DNA from: DATLBY01 sp035526665
GTDB lineage: Bacteria; Acidobacteriota; Terriglobia; Bryobacterales; Bryobacteraceae
Length of the DNA stretch: 25,713 nucleotides
Reading direction: 5' to 3'
Assembly: GCA_035526665.1 (NCBI GenBank)
Contig: DATLBY010000161.1
Span: 1-25,713 of the forward strand
Shown here: positions 16,284-23,269 of the stretch, one piece after another
Numbering within the stretch: the stretch's first letter is position 1
How the letters are laid out: every line of letters starts with the position of its first letter
The notes under the pieces: generated by a model
Told to the model about the DNA's origin: nothing
The model's input: the letters and a program-made list of their open reading frames with translations, nothing else
The model's database searches: none
Translations under genes and position numbers: made by a program

Positions 16284-18123
16284 AGCAGCCATCGAACCAG
16301 TGAAAACATCCATTACGATCACTGAGAAGATTGCGACGGAAGCTCCAGCGGCATTGACCATCCTGGAAAAACGAGACGTGCAGCAGCAGCCCGGTGTGAA
16401 CCTGGATGACCGCCTGCGGGCGGTACCCGGCTTCAGCCTGTTTCGCCGTTCCTCCAGCTTGGTGGCGAATCCAACAACGCAGGGTGTATCGCTCCGCGGC
16501 CTGGGTTCCAGCGGGGCCAGCCGCACTCTCCTGCTCTGGGATGGCGTTCCGATTAATGATCCATTTGGCGGCTGGGTTTACTGGACGATGATCGCTCCCG
16601 AACAACTGGAACGGGTCGAGGTATCGCGGGGGGCCTCTACCAGCATATTCGGAGATCGTGCCATGAGTGGCGCAATCGCACTGTTTTCACGCCCCGCCGA
16701 GCGGCTCCGTCTTACCGCGGGATACGAGGGCGGAAACGCGAATTCCCAGACGCTGACCGCTGGCTTCGCGAACCTCTGGACACGGTTTGGCGCCTCGGCC
16801 AACATTCGCTCCTTCGACACGGATGGCTACTTTATCGTGCCGGCGGGGCGCCGAGGAACCGCCGATGCACGCGCTGGAGTCCGCTTCGTCGCGGGCGACA
16901 CAAAACTCGATTTTCTGGGCGCTGCCAACAGGCTATTCATCAAGATGTACGTCCTGGCGGAGGCCCGCAAGAACGGCACCGTGCTTACGAATAACTCCAC
17001 GGGGCTGGGAACCCTGGCGGTGAACTATTCCCGGCAGTGGTCCCGGGACAACATCTCGCTGCTTGGCTACCATACGCGCGAGCAGTATCACAGCAGCTTC
17101 TCGTCTGTTTCGGCGGACCGCAACATCGAGCGCATCACGTTTTTACAGACGGTTCCTTCCGAGGCTACCGGCGCCGCGGCACTATGGCAGCGCTCACGAA
17201 CAAATTGGAATGTGCTTACCGGCGCGGATGTTCAGCGCGTAGAGGGCTTCAGCACCGACCGGCTGGTTCCCCCCGGCCTTCGCGTTGGCGGAGGCTCCCA
17301 GTTGCAGCATGGTGTCTTCGGACAGCTAGACGTATCCGCCGGCCCCGCGAAGTTCTTTCTCGGCGCGCGTCACCAGTTCACGGGACAGGATGCAAAGTTC
17401 TTGAGTCCGAGCGCCGGTCTAGTGGTGGGTAGGCGCTGGCTGCGTGCCCGCGGATCCGTCTACCGGAGCTTCCGGGCGCCGACTCTGAATGAACTGTTTC
17501 GGGAATTCCGAGTAGGGAACGCAGTCACGCAGGCGAACGCCGCGCTCCGCCCCGAGAGCATGTTCGGAGCAGAAGCGGGTATGGACTTGGTGGGTGAGAG
17601 TACGCGAGCCTCGGTCACCCTCTATCGTCATTCACTCGACGATTTAATCACCAACGTGACCCTCGCCTCCTCGCCGGCCCTGATTGTCCGGCAGAGGCGG
17701 AATGCGGCCGCGGCCCTGGCGCGCGGAGCTGAAGTGAGCATCCGCCAATCCTGGAGAGCCTGGCGCGGAGAAGCAGCGTACCTCTTCTCGGATTCCCGTG
17801 TAGCCACAGGGGAGCGTATCGCCCAGGTCCCCCGCCATCAAGGCTCGGCGAACCTGACATGGCTCTACCGGAGTACGCTCGCATCGGTAGGCGTCCGCTC
17901 TTTCGCGGCCCAATTCGAGGACGACCGGAATCTGTTCCTGCTGCCCGGGTTCGCCTCCCTGCAGGCAGTGGTGCGGCAGGGGCTCACGCGATCACTGTTT
18001 GCCACGTTTTCCATGGAGAATGCCCTCAACCGGCAATACTACGTCGGTTTCAGCCCCACGCCGCTGATCGGCCCGCCTCGTCTCTGGAGACTGGGATTGC
18101 GCTGGGACGGCCCGCTCCGTTAG
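16150..18123 (+). CDS. TonB-dependent outer-membrane receptor (BtuB/FepA-like)
   Basis: This is a 657-residue receptor. The ATG at 16150 gives a signal peptide with a basic n-region (SRRKRRASSRQ) and hydrophobic core SLIAALALMISTAAA, so I accept this start although it overlaps the DUF58 gene by 134 nt. A TonB-box-like segment (TSITITEK, 53-60) precedes the plug, which runs to about residue 180 and includes TQGVSLRGLGSSGASRTLLL and LERVEVSRGASTSIFGD. The rest is a 22-strand-type barrel; conserved barrel landmarks include SVYRSFRAPTLNELFREFR. It lacks the N-terminal carboxypeptidase-like domain common in acidobacterial receptors. The ligand is likely a metal chelate, cobalamin or small organic molecule, but cannot be named. 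TonB, ExbB and ExbD genes are not in the window. Confidence 0.9.
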   Translation: MQTLVFPSFSRRKRRASSRQAGSLIAALALMISTAAAQPAAPDPKAAIEPVKTSITITEKIATEAPAALTILEKRDVQQQPGVNLDDRLRAVPGFSLFRRSSSLVANPTTQGVSLRGLGSSGASRTLLLWDGVPINDPFGGWVYWTMIAPEQLERVEVSRGASTSIFGDRAMSGAIALFSRPAERLRLTAGYEGGNANSQTLTAGFANLWTRFGASANIRSFDTDGYFIVPAGRRGTADARAGVRFVAGDTKLDFLGAANRLFIKMYVLAEARKNGTVLTNNSTGLGTLAVNYSRQWSRDNISLLGYHTREQYHSSFSSVSADRNIERITFLQTVPSEATGAAALWQRSRTNWNVLTGADVQRVEGFSTDRLVPPGLRVGGGSQLQHGVFGQLDVSAGPAKFFLGARHQFTGQDAKFLSPSAGLVVGRRWLRARGSVYRSFRAPTLNELFREFRVGNAVTQANAALRPESMFGAEAGMDLVGESTRASVTLYRHSLDDLITNVTLASSPALIVRQRRNAAAALARGAEVSIRQSWRAWRGEAAYLFSDSRVATGERIAQVPRHQGSANLTWLYRSTLASVGVRSFAAQFEDDRNLFLLPGFASLQAVVRQGLTRSLFATFSMENALNRQYYVGFSPTPLIGPPRLWRLGLRWDGPLR

Positions 18124-18199
18124 CTGCTTCTTCAAACTTGAACGGCACGGAAGCGATGTAATTTTCCACCCGCCCCGAGTCTTCACCGAAGGATAGTTA

Positions 18200-18205
18200 T
18201 ATAAT
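18200..18205 (+). promoter_or_regulatory. consensus -10 element before the PEP-CTERM gene
   Basis: A perfect TATAAT at 18200-18205 lies 60 bp before the start codon. No convincing -35 hexamer was found at 16-18 bp upstream, so the promoter may rely on an activator or another sigma factor. The 142-bp gap after the receptor gene supports independent transcription. Confidence 0.45.
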
Positions 18206-18216
18206 GCCGTTCATTC

Positions 18217-18240
18217 GGAGCGCTGACAAAGCAGCGCTTC
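18217..18240 (+). other. 5' UTR hairpin of the PEP-CTERM gene
   Basis: AGCGCTG (18219-18225) pairs with CAGCGCT (18232-18238) around ACAAAG; one wobble and one G-C pair extend the stem to 9 bp. It lies between the -10 element and the GGAGGA ribosome site at 18254-18259, so it would be near the 5' end of the mRNA. Likely effects are transcript stability or modulation of translation. Confidence 0.45.
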
Positions 18241-18265
18241 CCACATCACTTTCGGAGGAAATGCG

Positions 18266-19096
18266 ATGAGCAGGCTCAAAACCTTGGCGTTGTTCTGTTC
18301 CGTTGCGGCTCAAGTGTACGCGGCCGCAATCGTTATCTCAGCGTCCGGCACGGATACGGTCTCAACTACAGCCGCCCGGGATGCTTTCCGGACGACTCTG
18401 GGCGGAGGAACCACTGCCGGAGCCAACGGAAGCTTCGGCGGGTTGCGCCGTGAAATCAACTGGGACGGTGTTCCCGGTACTTTGTCGGCGCCCAACAATT
18501 TGCCCGCTGATTTCTTCAACGTCAACTCACCCCGTGGTGTCGTCTTCTCGACGCCGGGCACGGGCTTCCAGGTGAGCGGCGCCTCCACAGATTCCGTGCC
18601 TCTCAACTTCGGCAACATCGACCCAAGCTATACGGCAACCTTCGCACCGTTTTCCCCGCAGCGGCTCTTCACTGCCTTGGGCAGCAACGTGGTTGACGTA
18701 AACTTTTTCCTTGCAGGGACGAGCACAGCCGGGACGGTCTCCGGATTCGGAGCGGTGTTCTCCGATGTGGACCTGGCTAATACCACGTCAATTCAGTTTT
18801 TCGACGCGTCAAATTTTTCGTTGGGCACGTTCTTTGTCCCCAACGTTTCTGGCTCACAGACGTTTTCGTTTCTCGGGGTCTCATTCAACGCCGGAGAACG
18901 GATACGGCGCGTTCGGATCACTAGTGGCAATGTGGCTCTGGGTGCTGGCGTCACCGACCAGAACGGCAACACCAGAGACCTGGTGGTCATGGACGATTTC
19001 CTGTATTCCGAGCCGACAGGTATTCCTGAGCCTGCGACGATCCTGTCCGCGCTGGCCGGCTTCGGGCTACTGGCTCTGATTCGCCGCACTAAGTAA
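18266..19096 (+). CDS. PEP-CTERM sorting-signal exported protein
   Basis: This is a 276-residue protein with an N-terminal signal peptide (LKTLALFCSVAAQVYA) and a C-terminal sorting signal: PEP at 254-256, the hydrophobic segment ATILSALAGFGLLALI and a basic RRTK tail. Exosortase would cleave at PEP and hand the protein to the envelope or extracellular matrix; the exosortase gene is elsewhere. The mature part is rich in Gly, Ser, Thr and Phe with repeated beta-strand-like segments, and ends in VVMDDFLYSEPTGIPEP, common in PEP-CTERM proteins. The start is set by GGAGGA 6 nt upstream; the ATG at 18261 is too close to the ribosome site and out of frame. Its stop lies 9 bp from that of the convergent zinc-ribbon gene. 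Confidence 0.92.
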   Translation: MSRLKTLALFCSVAAQVYAAAIVISASGTDTVSTTAARDAFRTTLGGGTTAGANGSFGGLRREINWDGVPGTLSAPNNLPADFFNVNSPRGVVFSTPGTGFQVSGASTDSVPLNFGNIDPSYTATFAPFSPQRLFTALGSNVVDVNFFLAGTSTAGTVSGFGAVFSDVDLANTTSIQFFDASNFSLGTFFVPNVSGSQTFSFLGVSFNAGERIRRVRITSGNVALGAGVTDQNGNTRDLVVMDDFLYSEPTGIPEPATILSALAGFGLLALIRRTK

Positions 19097-19105
19097 GGAC
19101 GAGCT

Positions 19106-19300
19106 TCAGGCGGAGTTTTTGGTGTCTTCCGATTGATCCTTCGGTACCGTGACACTCGGGCCGCCGATACTTCGAAATCGGGTCATGCAAAGCCTGCAGC
19201 GATACGGGTCCAGACGGAACAGCCGCAGGATGAAGTCTAGCCCGCGCGGCGTGGCTGGCCGTACGTCGGAGGAGCCGCATCTCGGGCACTGCCGTCTCAT
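19106..19300 (-). CDS. small zinc-ribbon protein
   Basis: This is a 64-residue basic protein, MRRQCPRCGSSDVRPA at the start, with two CxxC knuckles: Cys5/Cys8 and Cys35/Cys38 (YRCRLCMTRFR). The spacing is that of a small zinc ribbon. The ATG at 19300 has GAGGG about 9 nt upstream; an ATG at 19309 in the same frame would add three residues but touches that purine run. Similar small ribbons are common uncharacterised genes in acidobacteria. It might bind nucleic acid or act as an adaptor. It converges on the PEP-CTERM gene with a 9-bp gap. Confidence 0.7.
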   Translation of the reverse strand: MRRQCPRCGSSDVRPATPRGLDFILRLFRLDPYRCRLCMTRFRSIGGPSVTVPKDQSEDTKNSA

Positions 19301-19410
19301 TGCTTCCATCCCTCACTCTGCCGTTAGGGGGAGAATAGCACTAATGTGAACCGCGGAACAAGTTGGTCTATTTCCCCTGGAGGGGGTGTAGTACGTTTGT
19401 TTTCAACGGC

Positions 19411-19431
19411 TGCTGGGTTCGTTCTGAAATT
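19411..19431 (+). repeat. 21-bp direct repeat, copy 1
   Basis: This copy reads TGCTGGGTTCGTTCTGAAAT followed by T. It matches copy 2, which begins 55 bp further on, at 19 of 21 positions. Confidence 0.7.
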
Positions 19432-19465
19432 TCCATCCGCTTGCCGGCCCGGGACGATCGCGCCC

Positions 19466-19486
19466 TGTTGGGTTCGTTTTGAAATT
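19466..19486 (+). repeat. 21-bp direct repeat, copy 2
   Basis: This copy reads TGTTGGGTTCGTTTTGAAAT followed by T. Its 3' end forms one arm of a hairpin with ATTTCAGAA at 19491-19499, which copy 1 lacks. Confidence 0.7.
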
Positions 19487-19824
19487 CGCGATTTCAGAAG
19501 CTAGAGTAAGTGTCGGCGCGCGTTTCCTTTCACCTGAAATTAGCGCGCTTGGTGCTGCCTTCCGCGGGCTAAAAAGTGCTAAGTTATAGGAACGTTTGGA
19601 GATCGAGGGAATCGGATGATCGCGAATCCTACGTGAGCGAGATTCCCAGTGACTTTTCAGAATGCGCCTCAGCCGCTCCCAAGGCGGCCGCTAATCTCAC
19701 GATGGCTATCGGCCCAGGCCGTGTAGCCGTTCATCTTTTGCTGGAACGGCCCATTAGTCGGGTCATCAGCGGCGTAACACCAGCGGCCTCATTGAGCATC
19801 TCACTTTCGAGAACGGCCTCAATA

Positions 19825-19854
19825 TTGACACATATAAGGCAACTTGGCTACAAT
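19825..19854 (+). promoter_or_regulatory. strong sigma-70-like promoter of rplM
   Basis: A perfect TTGACA (19825-19830) is followed after an 18-bp spacer by TACAAT (19849-19854). Transcription would begin near 19861, giving a leader of about 30 nt before the rplM start. This is the best promoter match in the window. Confidence 0.8.
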
Positions 19855-19890
19855 CAGAGGTTTGAAAGTTCTCACGGAGATGGTTTGTCT

Positions 19891-20322
19891 ATGAATACCG
19901 TATTCCCGTCCAAGAACGCAATTGAACGTAAGTGGCACGTTCTGGACGCCGAAGATGCCGTTCTCGGCAGGCTCGCGAGTAAAGCGGCTATGCTGTTGAT
20001 GGGTAAGACGAAAGCAATTTACACCCCCTTTATCGACACGGGCGACCACGTGGTGGTCATCAATGCGGAAAAGGTTCGGCTCACCGGCAACAAAGAAGAA
20101 CAAAAGATCTATCGCCGCCACTCCGGATATCCGGGCGGCCTCACCGAAGTGCAGGTGAAAAAGGTCCGAGCAACGCGTCCCACGCGCATGATTGAAGAAG
20201 CCATCGCGGGGATGCTCCCCAAAAACAAGCTTGGGAAACAGATGTACCGGAAGTTGAACGTGTACGCCGGGGATAAACATCCACACCAGGCTCAGAAGCC
20301 CGTCGAGCTTGCGCTCAAGTAG
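19891..20322 (+). CDS. rplM: 50S ribosomal protein L13
   Basis: This is a 143-residue protein, close to the 142 of Escherichia coli L13. The chosen ATG at 19891 begins MNTVFPSKNAIERKWHVLDA; GGAGA lies 10 nt upstream. Family features are DAVLGRLASKAA, the DTGDHVVVINAEKVRLTGNK segment, RHSGYPGG, and the signature MYRKLNVYAGDKHPHQAQ near the end. L13 is an early-assembly protein of the large subunit that binds 23S rRNA, and also a repressor of its own operon in some bacteria. It is the first gene after the TTGACA promoter and is followed 25 bp later by rpsI, the usual order. Confidence 0.98.
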   Translation: MNTVFPSKNAIERKWHVLDAEDAVLGRLASKAAMLLMGKTKAIYTPFIDTGDHVVVINAEKVRLTGNKEEQKIYRRHSGYPGGLTEVQVKKVRATRPTRMIEEAIAGMLPKNKLGKQMYRKLNVYAGDKHPHQAQKPVELALK

Positions 20323-20347
20323 GCGGAATGAGAGAGGATAGATATTA

Positions 20348-20743
20348 GTGGCAGCTTTAGTACAGCATCTGGGAACAGGCCGGCGCAAAACGTCGGTAGC
20401 GCGCATTTTCCTGCGCTCCGGCAAGGGCGTCATCACGATTAACGGACGTCCGCTGAATGAGTACTTTACAACGGAATCCTCGCGCGCGGCGGTGCGTCAG
20501 CCCCTGCTTGCCACGGAGACTTCCGACCGGTTCGATGTGTTGATTTTGACCAACGGCGGCGGCTTTACGGGTCAGGCTGGTGCAGCCCGGCTCGGCATCG
20601 CGCGCGCTCTGGTCGAGTTTAATGGCGAGCTGCGGGGCAAGCTGAAGCAGCTCGGGTTCCTGACACGTGACCCCCGCGCCCACGAACGCAAGAAGTACGG
20701 GCAAAAGGGCGCGCGCAAGCGATTCCAGTTCTCGAAGCGGTAA
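20348..20743 (+). CDS. rpsI: 30S ribosomal protein S9
   Basis: This is a 131-residue protein, the standard length. It starts with GTG at 20348, with GAGAGGA about 9 nt upstream. It shows GTGRRKTSVARIFLRSGKG at the N-terminus, then GGGFTGQAGAARLGIARALV, and the conserved basic tail RKKYGQKGARKRFQFSKR, which reaches into the ribosomal P site near the tRNA anticodon loop. It lies 25 bp after rplM in the canonical L13-S9 operon and is followed directly by a rho-independent terminator. Confidence 0.98.
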   Translation: MAALVQHLGTGRRKTSVARIFLRSGKGVITINGRPLNEYFTTESSRAAVRQPLLATETSDRFDVLILTNGGGFTGQAGAARLGIARALVEFNGELRGKLKQLGFLTRDPRAHERKKYGQKGARKRFQFSKR

Positions 20744-20744
20744 C

Positions 20745-20780
20745 GAGAGGGCGGAGTTTTCCGCCCTCTCTTCCGTTTTT
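20745..20780 (+). terminator. rho-independent terminator after rpsI
   Basis: GAGAGGGCGG (20745-20754) pairs perfectly with CCGCCCTCTC (20761-20770); an extra A-T pair closes a GTTT loop. A T-rich tail, TTCCGTTTTT, follows. The stem begins 2 nt after the rpsI stop. The interrupted T-tract may permit some read-through into rpsB. Confidence 0.88.
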
Positions 20781-20839
20781 AACCTCCGGTTTCCGCCCAG
20801 CAGTCTTCCCTTGTGCTCCTCGAAACCGGGCCCACCCAT

Positions 20840-20878
20840 TCCGGCACGCAAATCTCGCTTTGGGCCGCGTATGCCGGA
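20840..20878 (+). other. hairpin in the rpsB leader (candidate autoregulatory RNA)
   Basis: TCCGGCA (20840-20846) pairs with TGCCGGA (20872-20878), and CGC (20847-20849) with GCG (20867-20869), giving a 10-bp stem with a 2-nt TA bulge and a 17-nt loop. It ends 14 nt before the AAGGAGG ribosome site of rpsB. S2 is known to control its own operon through leader RNA in several phyla; whether this hairpin is that element is inference. Confidence 0.5.
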
Positions 20879-20903
20879 TCAGCAGTAAAACGAAGGAGGC
20901 AAT

Positions 20904-21806
20904 TTGCCGTCAATCTCAATGAAGGAATTGCTCGAAGCCGGCGTACACTTCGGGCACCAGACCAAGCGCTGGAATCCAAAGATGAAAGAGTACATCTTTG
21001 GCGAACGCAACGGAATCTACATCGTCGATCTGCAAAAGACCCTGAAACTCTTCAAGGACGCGATGCGGTTTGTGGGCGAAATGGCCGCACAGGGCAAGAC
21101 AGTGCTTTTTGTCGGCACCAAGCGCCAAGCGCAGGAAGCCATCGCGGAAGAGGCGACCCGCTGCGGCATGTACTATGTGAACCAGCGCTGGCTCGGCGGA
21201 CTGCTCACCAATATGGTGACTGTTCAAAAGTCGATCAAGCGCCTCAAGGCTCTCGACCTGATGGCCACCGAAGGCGCCTACGAAGGCCGCGTGAAGAAAG
21301 AGGCCGGCCGCCTGGAGCGCGAGCGGAAACATCTGCAGCAGAACCTGGCGGGCATCAAAGAGATGAATGGGCTGCCGGATATGCTGTTCGTGGTCGATTC
21401 CAACAAGGAAGCGATTGCCGTCATGGAAGCCCGGCGGTTAGGCATTCCCGTTGTGGCCGTAGTGGACACCAACTGCGATCCGGACGAAGTCGATTACGTG
21501 ATTCCGGGCAACGACGATGCTCTGCGCGCCATTCGCCTGTTCACCAACAAGATCGCCGACGCCGTCATCGAAGGCCGCGCCCTCGCCACCGAACAGGATT
21601 TCGTGGCCGAGAAGATCGTCACGGAAGAGGCTCCCATGGAGGAGCAGACTGAGTATACGCAGTATCTCGATCCCAAGTACAACGAGCAGCTGATGTCGGA
21701 GAGCATTGCAGATGAAGATCTCCCGTCGGTTTCTCTGCCGCGCAAAACTCCCGCGTCCGAAACGCAGACAGAAACTGTGCCTGCCGGCGTGAGCGAGCAA
21801 GGCTAA
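20904..21806 (+). CDS. rpsB: 30S ribosomal protein S2
   Basis: This is a 300-residue protein starting with TTG at 20904; AAGGAGG (20893-20899) lies 4 nt upstream, and the N-terminus MPSISMKELLEAGVHFGHQT matches the family pattern better than the internal ATG at 20919. Landmarks are the TKRWNPKMKEYIFGERNG segment, GTKRQAQ, NQRWLGGLLTN, PDMLFVVDSNKE, GIPVVAVVDTNCDP and IPGNDDALRAIRLF. S2 binds late to the small subunit and is needed for S1 docking. It is about 60 residues longer than the E. coli protein because of an acidic, Ser/Thr/Glu-rich C-terminal tail from about residue 245. It heads the conserved rpsB-tsf-pyrH-frr cluster. Confidence 0.98.
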   Translation: MPSISMKELLEAGVHFGHQTKRWNPKMKEYIFGERNGIYIVDLQKTLKLFKDAMRFVGEMAAQGKTVLFVGTKRQAQEAIAEEATRCGMYYVNQRWLGGLLTNMVTVQKSIKRLKALDLMATEGAYEGRVKKEAGRLERERKHLQQNLAGIKEMNGLPDMLFVVDSNKEAIAVMEARRLGIPVVAVVDTNCDPDEVDYVIPGNDDALRAIRLFTNKIADAVIEGRALATEQDFVAEKIVTEEAPMEEQTEYTQYLDPKYNEQLMSESIADEDLPSVSLPRKTPASETQTETVPAGVSEQG

Positions 21807-21818
21807 AGAAGTTTACGC

Positions 21819-21868
21819 CGCCGCTCCCGTTTCGCCGGTAAAGACAACCGGTAGACGCGGGAGCGGTG
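21819..21868 (+). other. two-tier hairpin between rpsB and tsf
   Basis: CCGCTCCCG (21821-21829) pairs perfectly with CGGGAGCGG (21858-21866), extended by one wobble and one C-G pair to 11 bp. Inside the loop, CCGGT (21835-21839) pairs with ACCGG (21847-21851). No T-run follows, so it is not a standard terminator. It may set relative S2 and EF-Ts output by attenuation, or serve as an RNase processing site. Confidence 0.6.
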
Positions 21869-21898
21869 TCGACACAATTTCAGAAGAGGGTAGAACTT

Positions 21899-22531
21899 AT
21901 GGCGGAGATTACCGCACAACTTGTAAAAGAACTTCGCGACCGGACCGGCGCCGGAATGATGGAGTGCAAGAAGGCTCTGCAGGAGGCCGGCGGCAATGTG
22001 CCGGAGGCTGAAGTCGTGCTGCGGAAGCGCGGAATCGCATCGGCCTCCAAAAAGGCCAGCCGGGCAACCAAGCAAGGCGTCATCGGCACCTACGTGCATC
22101 CTGGAGCACAGCTGGGCGTGATGGTCGAAGTGAACTGCGAGTCCGATTTCGTGGCGCGCACCGACGATTTCCAGCAATTGGTAAAAGACATTGCCATGCA
22201 GATCGCCGCCGCCGACCCGCAATTCGTCCGCAAGGAGGACGTGACCGAAGAGGCCCTCACCAAGGAACGCGATATTTACCGGGACCGCGCCAAGAACGAA
22301 GGCAAGCCGGAGAAGATGCTCGACAAGATCGTCGAAGGCAGAATGGCGAAGTATTATGAAGAGGTCTGCCTGCTCGAGCAGCCTTTCATCAAGGAAAACA
22401 CCACCACCATAGGCCAGTTGATCGCCACCAAGATTGCCAAGGTGGGCGAGAACATCAGCGTGGCCCGATTCGTCCGGTTCAAAGTCGGCGAAACCGCATC
22501 CAGCGAAGAGCACTCCGAAGCAGCAGAATAG
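21899..22531 (+). CDS. tsf: translation elongation factor Ts (short form)
   Basis: This is a 210-residue protein from the ATG at 21899, with GAAGAGGG about 8 nt upstream. It opens MAEITAQLVKELRDRTGAGM and includes the EF-Tu contact motif region TGAGMMECKKAL, followed by VNCESDFVART. The closing half carries LLEQPFIKENTTTIGQLIAT and VARFVRFKVGE. EF-Ts recharges EF-Tu by exchanging GDP for GTP. The length resembles the short Thermus-type form rather than the 283-residue E. coli form. An in-frame upstream ATG at 21866 would start within the intergenic hairpin and is rejected. Confidence 0.97.
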   Translation: MAEITAQLVKELRDRTGAGMMECKKALQEAGGNVPEAEVVLRKRGIASASKKASRATKQGVIGTYVHPGAQLGVMVEVNCESDFVARTDDFQQLVKDIAMQIAAADPQFVRKEDVTEEALTKERDIYRDRAKNEGKPEKMLDKIVEGRMAKYYEEVCLLEQPFIKENTTTIGQLIATKIAKVGENISVARFVRFKVGETASSEEHSEAAE

Positions 22532-22553
22532 TCCCGGGCGAATTCTGCGTACC

Positions 22554-23267
22554 GTGCCTGCATATAAACGCGTACTTCTCAAGCTAAGCGGCGAAGTAAT
22601 GGCCGGTCCCGGAGGTTTCGGGATCGACGCCGATCGCGTGGGATCATTGGCCGCCGAGGTTGCGGAAGTCGCGAAGACTGGAATTCAGATCGGACTGGTA
22701 GTAGGCGGCGGCAACTTTTTTCGCGGAGTTGCGGCCGCTGCCAAGAATATGGACCGCGTCACCGGCGACCACATGGGTATGCTGGCGACGGTAATCAATT
22801 CCCTCGCACTGCAGGACGCGCTTGAGAAGCAGGGCGTGCCTACCCGCGTGATGACGGCCATTGAAATGCACCAGGTGGCCGAGCCCTACATCCGGCGGCG
22901 CGCCATCCGACATTTGGAGAAGGGCCGTATCGTCATTTTTGCCGCGGGCACGTCCAACCCTTACTTTTCCACCGATACCGCGGCCACCCTGAGGGCCCTC
23001 GAGATACACGCCGAAGTAATGGCAAAAGCCACTCGCGTCGATGGCGTCTATGACAAAGATCCCCTGAAATATAGCGACGCCGTTCTCTACCGGCGCATCA
23101 CCTACACCGAATTTCTGACGCGGTCGCTCGCAGTCATGGATTCCTCGGCGGTGGCGATGTGCCGTGACAACAAGCTTCCGATCGTGGTTTTCAATCTGAA
23201 CACGTTCGGCAATATAATGCGTATGTCGAAGGGTGAAAGCTTCGGAACGCTCATCACAAGTGAATAG
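22554..23267 (+). CDS. pyrH: uridylate (UMP) kinase
   Basis: This is a 237-residue protein, the normal length, starting at GTG 22554 (MPAYKRVLLKLSGEVMAG). There is no clear Shine-Dalgarno sequence; translation is probably coupled to tsf, whose stop is 22 nt upstream. Bacterial UMP kinase motifs are visible: KLSGE, VVGGGNFFRG, the DHMGMLATVINSLALQDAL helix and AAGTSNPYFSTDTAATLRAL. It makes UDP from UMP and ATP as a GTP-activated hexamer, feeding pyrimidine synthesis. In-frame sequence upstream of the GTG overlaps tsf and is unlike the family. Confidence 0.97.
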   Translation: MPAYKRVLLKLSGEVMAGPGGFGIDADRVGSLAAEVAEVAKTGIQIGLVVGGGNFFRGVAAAAKNMDRVTGDHMGMLATVINSLALQDALEKQGVPTRVMTAIEMHQVAEPYIRRRAIRHLEKGRIVIFAAGTSNPYFSTDTAATLRALEIHAEVMAKATRVDGVYDKDPLKYSDAVLYRRITYTEFLTRSLAVMDSSAVAMCRDNKLPIVVFNLNTFGNIMRMSKGESFGTLITSE

Positions 23268-23269
23268 AC

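Larger units (their letters stand above)
19310..19824. other. gene-free region with repeats and inverted repeats
   Basis: No convincing gene was found between the zinc-ribbon gene and the rplM promoter. An in-frame extension of rplM starting at 19576 crosses this stretch, but it has no family similarity and overlaps the promoter, so it was rejected. The region holds a 21-bp direct repeat and several inverted repeats: TTTTGAAAT/ATTTCAGAA (19477-19499), GCGCGC flanking 19516-19548, GGGAATC/GATTCCC (19607-19647) and GCCGTTC/GAACGGC (19726-19750). It could contain an untranslated RNA or decayed mobile DNA; neither is demonstrated. Confidence 0.5.

Noticed and set aside
15360..16526. A 388-codon open frame antisense to the DUF58 and TonB-receptor genes
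   Set aside because: It is a low-similarity, Arg-rich shadow frame crossing two real genes.
19576..19890. In-frame N-terminal extension of rplM
   Set aside because: It adds 105 residues with no L13 similarity, crosses a TTGACA/TACAAT promoter, and the ATG at 19891 gives the standard protein length.
20813..21652. A 279-codon open frame on the plus strand over rpsB
   Set aside because: It overlaps nearly all of the unambiguous S2 gene in another frame; its composition is dominated by Arg and Gly, typical of a shadow frame in GC-rich DNA.
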